Shown here: positions 59,335-64,000 of the stretch, in pieces
Numbering within the stretch: position 1 is the stretch's first letter
How the letters are laid out: each line of letters begins with the position of its first letter
NCBI GenBank assembly: GCA_031763025.1
Contig: JASSKH010000009.1
Span: 3,906,001 to 3,970,000 of the forward strand
DNA length: 64,000 nucleotides
From: Macrocystis pyrifera
Lineage: Eukaryota > Sar > Phaeophyceae > Laminariales > Laminariaceae
Direction of reading: 5' to 3'
Program-made: the position numbers and the translations under genes
Notes under the pieces: model-generated
What the model was told of the DNA's origin: nothing
Databases searched by the model: none
The model's input: the letters and a program-made list of their open reading frames with translations, nothing else

Positions 59335-60745
59335 TATTGTAAAAAGTACAGAAAAAAGGCTGGGTTGAAACTGTCGTGCGCATATGGTTCAGCGACCAGC
59401 AGGCAAAGTGGTGTTGTAGCAGCTGCATCATACTGGGTATTCCACGAGGAAGTTCTCCCTGCCGCTTCACTCCCTTTGTAGCTCCACGTTCTCGAGCCCC
59501 TCCCCGCAAATACGTACAGTATTTAGTATTACGTTGTTCATTCCTATACCCGTGACCCAGCCATACTTCCCACCGCAAGGACTCAGCCCCCCGCCCCACC
59601 CAAGCCTTTCCGAAGAAGCATCGACCACAAACCCGCCGTCTATAAAAAACGACTGGATTGAAACTGCTGCGTCCATGTTTCAGCGCGCAGAAGGCAGTGC
59701 GGTGTTACGGTTTTTTGCTGGCATACCAAGGACAGTCTGCCTGCCGCCCTCTCCCCGTAGCTCAACAGTACCTTCCCCACCCCCCCCCCCTCAACGATGC
59801 ACTAATGTTGCTGATGTTCTTACTTCCAATGTCGATGACCCCACCCTCTCCGATTGCAAAGAAAGATCACCCCGCCCCCCTGTTTCGGAAGGAATGCGCA
59901 TTCAATGGTAAAATTACTTAGGCAAGCAGCAAATGATTGCGCCCCCCCCTTCCCCCCCAAGTAGCTACTCCCGAAGAAGCGTTGACCAAAAACCCGTTGT
60001 CCATAAAAGTAACTGGCTGCGAGTACCGATAGCTTGTAACTCCTGAACGCACGTTTCAACGAGCAGAAGAGAACATGTGCAGTGTTGCTGCTCTATGCTG
60101 CTACCGAACTTATGCCAGCGGGAGTTTCTCCCTGTCGACTCGCTCCCTAGTTTGTATGTAACTCTATCTTCTCCAACCCTTCCTCCCCAATACTGGCAGT
60201 GCTCTGCTGCTGTTGTCGGTTCGTTCACAGATGGCCGTGCACCAGAGTGCCGTTTAAACTTCCCCCCTTCCCCCCGCAGGGCCAAGTTCTCCCCCCAAAA
60301 GCGCTTCGAGGATGCATCAGCCAAAAAACGCTGGCCAATAAAATGGACAGTTTGTAACTGCTGCGCGCATTGCGGTGTGTTGTTGTTGTTGTTGTTGTTG
60401 TTGTTGTGGTTGTTGCTGTTGTTGGATACCGTATGCGCCACACCAAAAAACGTCTCCCTGCCGCCTCGCTCCCTCCGTAGCTGTATCTACCACCACCGTC
60501 CTCAGCCGCTCCCCCAAATGCTACTACTACTATTTCTGCTTATGATTGCTACTGTTACATGCCTTTGCCAGGCGTTATGCTGCCACCTCTCACTCGTTGC
60601 AAAGGATCAAGTCCTCCTTCCCAAGCACATCTTCTACACCGACCCGAAGAGAATCATCGGCCTAAAACCCGCTGTGCCCATACAAAAACGGCCTGTTTGT
60701 TGCTGCTGCGCGCTTGTTGAAAAGGAGTGTTCCTGCTCAATACTC
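59335..60745 (+). repeat. Degenerate tandem repeat of about 300-340 bp, four to five units
   Basis: Recurring ordered blocks: CTCCCTGCCGCCTCGCTCCC, a GTAGCT element, CCGAAGAAGCGTTGACCAAA and TAACTGCTGCGCGCATG. Unit starts are near 59440, 59735, 60120 and 60455. A LINE-B end and (TTG)n run lie within. No protein family. Confidence 0.7.
59870..59960 (+). mobile_element. LINE-B terminal fragment, plus strand
   Basis: GGAATGCGCATTCAATGGTA, then ACTTAGGCAAGCAGCAAATG and a C-run. It lies within the 320-bp tandem repeat block. Confidence 0.5.
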
Positions 60746-61365
60746 CTCTCGGCACGACTGCTGCTACGGTTTTGTGAACGTTCTTGTTGTTGTTATCTTG
60801 TTTTTAAAACATGTTTCCCCCCCTTCGGACTTGTCACCTCGATTCGTTTGCGACGATTATTTTGTTTGTTTCTATCATGTGTGACCACATCCATTCATCC
60901 ATGTTATCTCTGATCTCTCTACAAAAGTACGCGTACTTAGAATGAAGAAGCAGGACGGATTTGGGCTGGTTCTGGTGCGCTGTGATAAAAATGTGATGGT
61001 GATGATAGACCGATGTGGTGTCATCGTGTAAAGGCTTGAGACAAACACGCAGACGAACAAACACACGATACAACAAACAAGCCTTTTTGACTCTAAATAA
61101 GATCTTTTAACAGTGAGGGGTAGATCACAGAAAGCCTCGATCCATTGCGTAACTACCTATGTTGTCTATACATATCTATACTGAGTATATATACCCGCGT
61201 AGTGTTTGGGTTTTATTACGAGGTGTGGGGGGATCTATAGCCTCATTTCTTTTGTTTCGAATAGCCGCATCTTCGACCACCTTTTTCCTGGCCGTTTGGG
61301 ATGAACTTCGTCATCACCCTCCGACCATTTGTGGTCTGCATATACGACTATTCAGGGTGGGCTAA

Positions 61366-61830
61366 TGTGATATGATTAGAGCACTCATGGGCTATAGATA
61401 TAGATAATACGTTGCAGTCTTATAGTCTCACGAATACGAGAATAATCCAAAGAATGGATTAACCGGCGGATATCCCGTTAGTCGAGAGTAACGTTCTTTT
61501 AGGAATGTTCCCTAGGGTGTATAACCCGCTAGACGAGAGTAATATTCCTTAACGCAGATAGGACCACGAAGTGAGAAGTTCTTATATTAGCAGAAGAACG
61601 ACCGGTAGCCATAGGAAAGTTCTGTAGGAGTACATCAGATAAGAGGAATTTAGGAGAGCTTGTGGCGTGGGGTGGGACGAGTATATCTGGGCGCCGAGTC
61701 CCGCCCCCCTACCTCTCACTTCTCTACCAGAGCACCTCCTCAGCTCTCGCCATCAATAAGAAGATCTAAATCATCAGAAGAAGCGAAGCACTGCTTTCCA
61801 GCTGCCAGAACAACCTGCGTCCCTTACCAC
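61366..61830 (+). other. Possible solo LTR, unconfirmed
   Basis: Begins TGTGATATGATTAGAGCACT, has the duplicated phrase GAGAGTAA-GTTCTTTTAGGAATG / GAGAGTAATATTCCTTA and TATA-like stretches, and later GAACAACCTGCG. The composition is LTR-like, but no target duplication or second LTR was found. Confidence 0.25.
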
Positions 61831-62178
61831 TACCCTAGAGCGGTCTCCGCTTCACACGAGCACTCGTGGGAGAGCTGTCTAGCAGTAGATAGGCTGCATG
61901 CAGTAGCTGCAGTTAGTTATATTCTTTCAGGTCTGTGTCCGGCCGCTGTGCCACTGACCGTGTGCAGAGCACGACGAACGTGATGATGATCATGAAAAAG
62001 CACCACGAGGTAAACGAGACAAATATAGGTGTATGTCAGGGCCTGGTCAGGGTACACACCAAACCAAGGAGATCAACAGACCAACAGATCAGAATCAAAG
62101 AAAGATGCAAGATATGAAATCGAAATCCTGGAACTACGGCAATAGACAAGCAAAATACGTACGTACGAGATTTCCCAT

Positions 62179-62940
62179 TACAGTGGGGGTCCCACTTTAA
62201 TGCGGTACACTTTAGTGCAGGCCCCCACTTTAGTACGATCCTCTTCATCTATCTCTTCAAACTGCCGTAAAGCGCGCACGTACATACCGTACAAGCCTTA
62301 GGGCTCTCTGGTGGCCCTAATGACTTATACCAGGTATCATTTAGAGTTCAGGGTCCACGCCACTTGTGTGGTCTCCGCACTACCCAGGGTGTGTGTGTGT
62401 GTGTTCTTCACATTAAACCGTTCTTCTACTCGCCGACATCCAGCAAGCCCAGTGTCCGTGCTGATTCTTCACCCTAGAAAGATACGAGCTCTGTGGTCAC
62501 AGACTACGACACAGAGATAACACACCGTGATGCATTAATAGCCTACGCAATACCATGCCTTCGCACTAGGTGCGGCCGACACAACATACATACATACGCC
62601 AGCAACCAAAATACACCATAAAGAAAGAGAAGCAACGAAAAAACCAAACCGAAAAAGAACAAGAAAAAGAAAAAGAAAAGGGGAAGAATCCCAAATAAAT
62701 AAATAAAATGGGAAGCCAAAGCTCAGACACATACATACTTACCCCGAGCATGAGCCAAAAGGGACGTGCAAGGGGAAAGATGGCCTCAATCTGTTCATCA
62801 TAATGTTTCCCCATACATCCCACGTTGTTAGTGCGGCACCGCACTAAACCGGTTTAGGGCGAGGTTCCACTTTAGTGCGGTTATGATTCCCTGGCCACGG
62901 ACCGAACTCGACAACTGAAGTGGGACCCCCACTCCTGTAC
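62179..62940. mobile_element. TIR element with CAGTGGGGGTCCCACTT ends, Tc1/mariner-pogo-like
   Basis: Left end TA-CAGTGGGGGTCCCACTT. The right end, reversed, is TA-CAGGAGTGGGGGTCCCACTT, so both ends begin CAG next to TA. Inner repeats of CACTTTAGTGCGG type recur at both ends. There is no transposase. A LINE-A end lies inside. Confidence 0.65.
62400..62515 (-). mobile_element. LINE-A 3'-end copy inside a TIR element
   Basis: Plus-strand view: TTCTTCACATTAAACCGTTC ... AGCTCTGTGGTCACAGA, next to a (GT)n run. It lies within the TIR element 62179-62940, so it entered that element or was captured by it. Confidence 0.75.
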
Positions 62941-63786
62941 AAAGTAAATATCAAGATTTTTTTAAATACAGAAATCGACACTTTTTATTATTCTCACCCA
63001 CCCAATGGAATCAAAATCTCCAGGTGATCATTTAATTAAACTGAAAACTGAACAATCTTTGGAAATCAATCGACAATCGGCAATCCGACCATCGACAATC
63101 CGACTGTTTTTATTATGCTCGTATCGATAATCAAGAATCGATATGTGCGATATGTGAAATATCGGCATTATTTTTTTCTTTGCTCGCTATTTTGACGACA
63201 GGCCCCCACTTAGGCCAGATATTTTTTGTCAAACTTATTTTCTGACTGTTTTGTACGCCAGAGCTGCCCTGTGTCGCTCTATCGGCGACCTGACCAGTGA
63301 CCACAGCACCCACGGAGCAACTCGCTTGCTGCGGTGTTTGCGCAGCAGCTGCAATTTTCGGCGCACTTTGCCTCTCGCGCTTGCCTACTCACAGAGGTCG
63401 GACCAGCGGGTCGGTCCCTCAGAAAAAAGCGCGCGCATTCAAGCTCGTTCAAGGCTGCGTTCAGCGCGGAGCTTGTTCCTGTTGAGCCAGCATCATCACA
63501 CAGCAGGAGATAGTGTGAGAGCCAAGCTTTTTCTTTGGCGTTTTCCGTCTTCTGGGCTGCGAACCATCATCCCCAGACCGGGGGGTCTCCGAACCTCCCC
63601 GTTGTAGATACATGTCATCGTAGCGGTATCGAAGGCGGAGAACAGGAGGAGGAGAGCACACCGCGGTGCCAGGCTGCACCCTTGCAATTGTGTGGTGTCG
63701 GAGGCGGAAGCTTCTGACCCGTGTGGTTCGGCACAGCAACGGGTAGCGCCCGAAAAAGCTCTTCTTCAGCCCCTCTCCTCTCCACA

Positions 63787-63942
63787 GCCGTTTGCTGGTG
63801 GTGGTGCTGCTGCTGCTTGTTGCTGCTCCCGAGCACAGCACAACAAGAACATGCACAGCTGCAACAGTCAAGGGGACACGGGAACCCCGACTCGTGCCGG
63901 GATTGCTTCAAGCGGATCCTGCTGCCTGGAACACCCCCACCC
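63787..63942 (+). CDS. Candidate exon of a gene continuing beyond the window
   Basis: The acceptor CTCTCCACAG at 63786 and donor GTGAGT at 63943 are both strong. One frame has a Gln-rich part and NPDSCRDCFKRILLPG, with a CxxC pair. Another frame has an Ala/Cys-rich reading of 52 codons in phase 0. Frame and strand cannot be fixed without the next exon. Confidence 0.35.
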
Positions 63943-64000
63943 GGTGAGTTTATACGCCATTCCTACAGCAGGAGTACTAATTGCTTGCTGCTGTTGCCCT

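Larger units (their letters stand above)
60745..63786. other. Right-hand intergenic region
   Basis: Apart from the TIR element and possible LTR, 60745-61365, 61830-62178 and 62940-63786 show no recognisable coding domain. Open frames at 63251-63607 lack support from splice sites or motifs. Confidence 0.45.

Noticed and set aside
63615-63911. Cys-rich minus-strand frame (CCSCACSCC) as a metallothionein-like gene
   Set aside because: It is the complement of a CAG/CTG-rich segment and opposes the strong plus-strand splice sites.

Overview
This is a eukaryotic nuclear window. It carries spliced coding exons with GT-AG borders and kilobase-scale introns, retroelements, tRNA-derived SINEs, MITEs and long simple-sequence tracts. 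Two runs of 100 N are assembly gaps. The protein families (chitobiase/Fn3-associated repeats, cysteine zinc clusters, SAM, RING), the CAG/GTAC-rich introns and the low gene density suggest a stramenopile alga, possibly a brown alga. That assignment is inference, not proof.

Positions 241-36306 (+) hold one very large gene. I recovered about 20 exons by joining splice sites, and reading phase carries across all but three joints, where it changes inside low-complexity DNA. The visible product is about 1,470 residues, and its start lies upstream of the window. Order from the N-terminal side: two chitobiase/Fn3-associated beta-sandwich repeats (exons 1-3), a cysteine zinc-cluster array (exons 4-8), an Ala/Gln/Glu-rich helix (exon 9), a Lys/Gly-rich stretch and a duplicated helical exon (exons 10-12), charged helical segments (exons 13-17), a Pro/Gln/His-rich linker, a SAM domain, and a C-terminal C3HC4 RING finger ending at a stop codon. 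The likely role is a scaffold-type E3 ubiquitin ligase: SAM for oligomerisation, RING for E2 binding, and the N-terminal repeats and zinc cluster for partner binding. The beta-repeat plus zinc-ribbon N-terminus resembles the order in DZANK1-type proteins.

Positions 36307-64000 hold no convincing host gene apart from one candidate exon at the right edge (63787-63942). The rest is repeats: a LINE with a YADD reverse transcriptase (LINE-A, 44540-46695), a degenerate LINE with a FADD reverse transcriptase on the minus strand (LINE-B, 55795-57740, with a second 3' part at 57820-58345), tandem satellites and MITEs.

Repeat families (names are mine): LINE-A has a (CAA)n tail and many 5'-truncated 3' ends. 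LINE-B and a non-autonomous partner, SINE-B, both end in poly(C) and share homologous 3' ends. SINE-T is a tRNA-derived SINE. MITE-1 (27 copies, about 107 bp) duplicates TA on insertion. MITE-2 is a roughly 95-bp palindrome. There is also a 663-bp foldback element and two TIR elements. The most striking signal is the poly(C)-tailed LINE/SINE pair and its end-to-end arrays. It probably explains the poly-C and poly-G tracts up to 180 bp found in the gene's introns.
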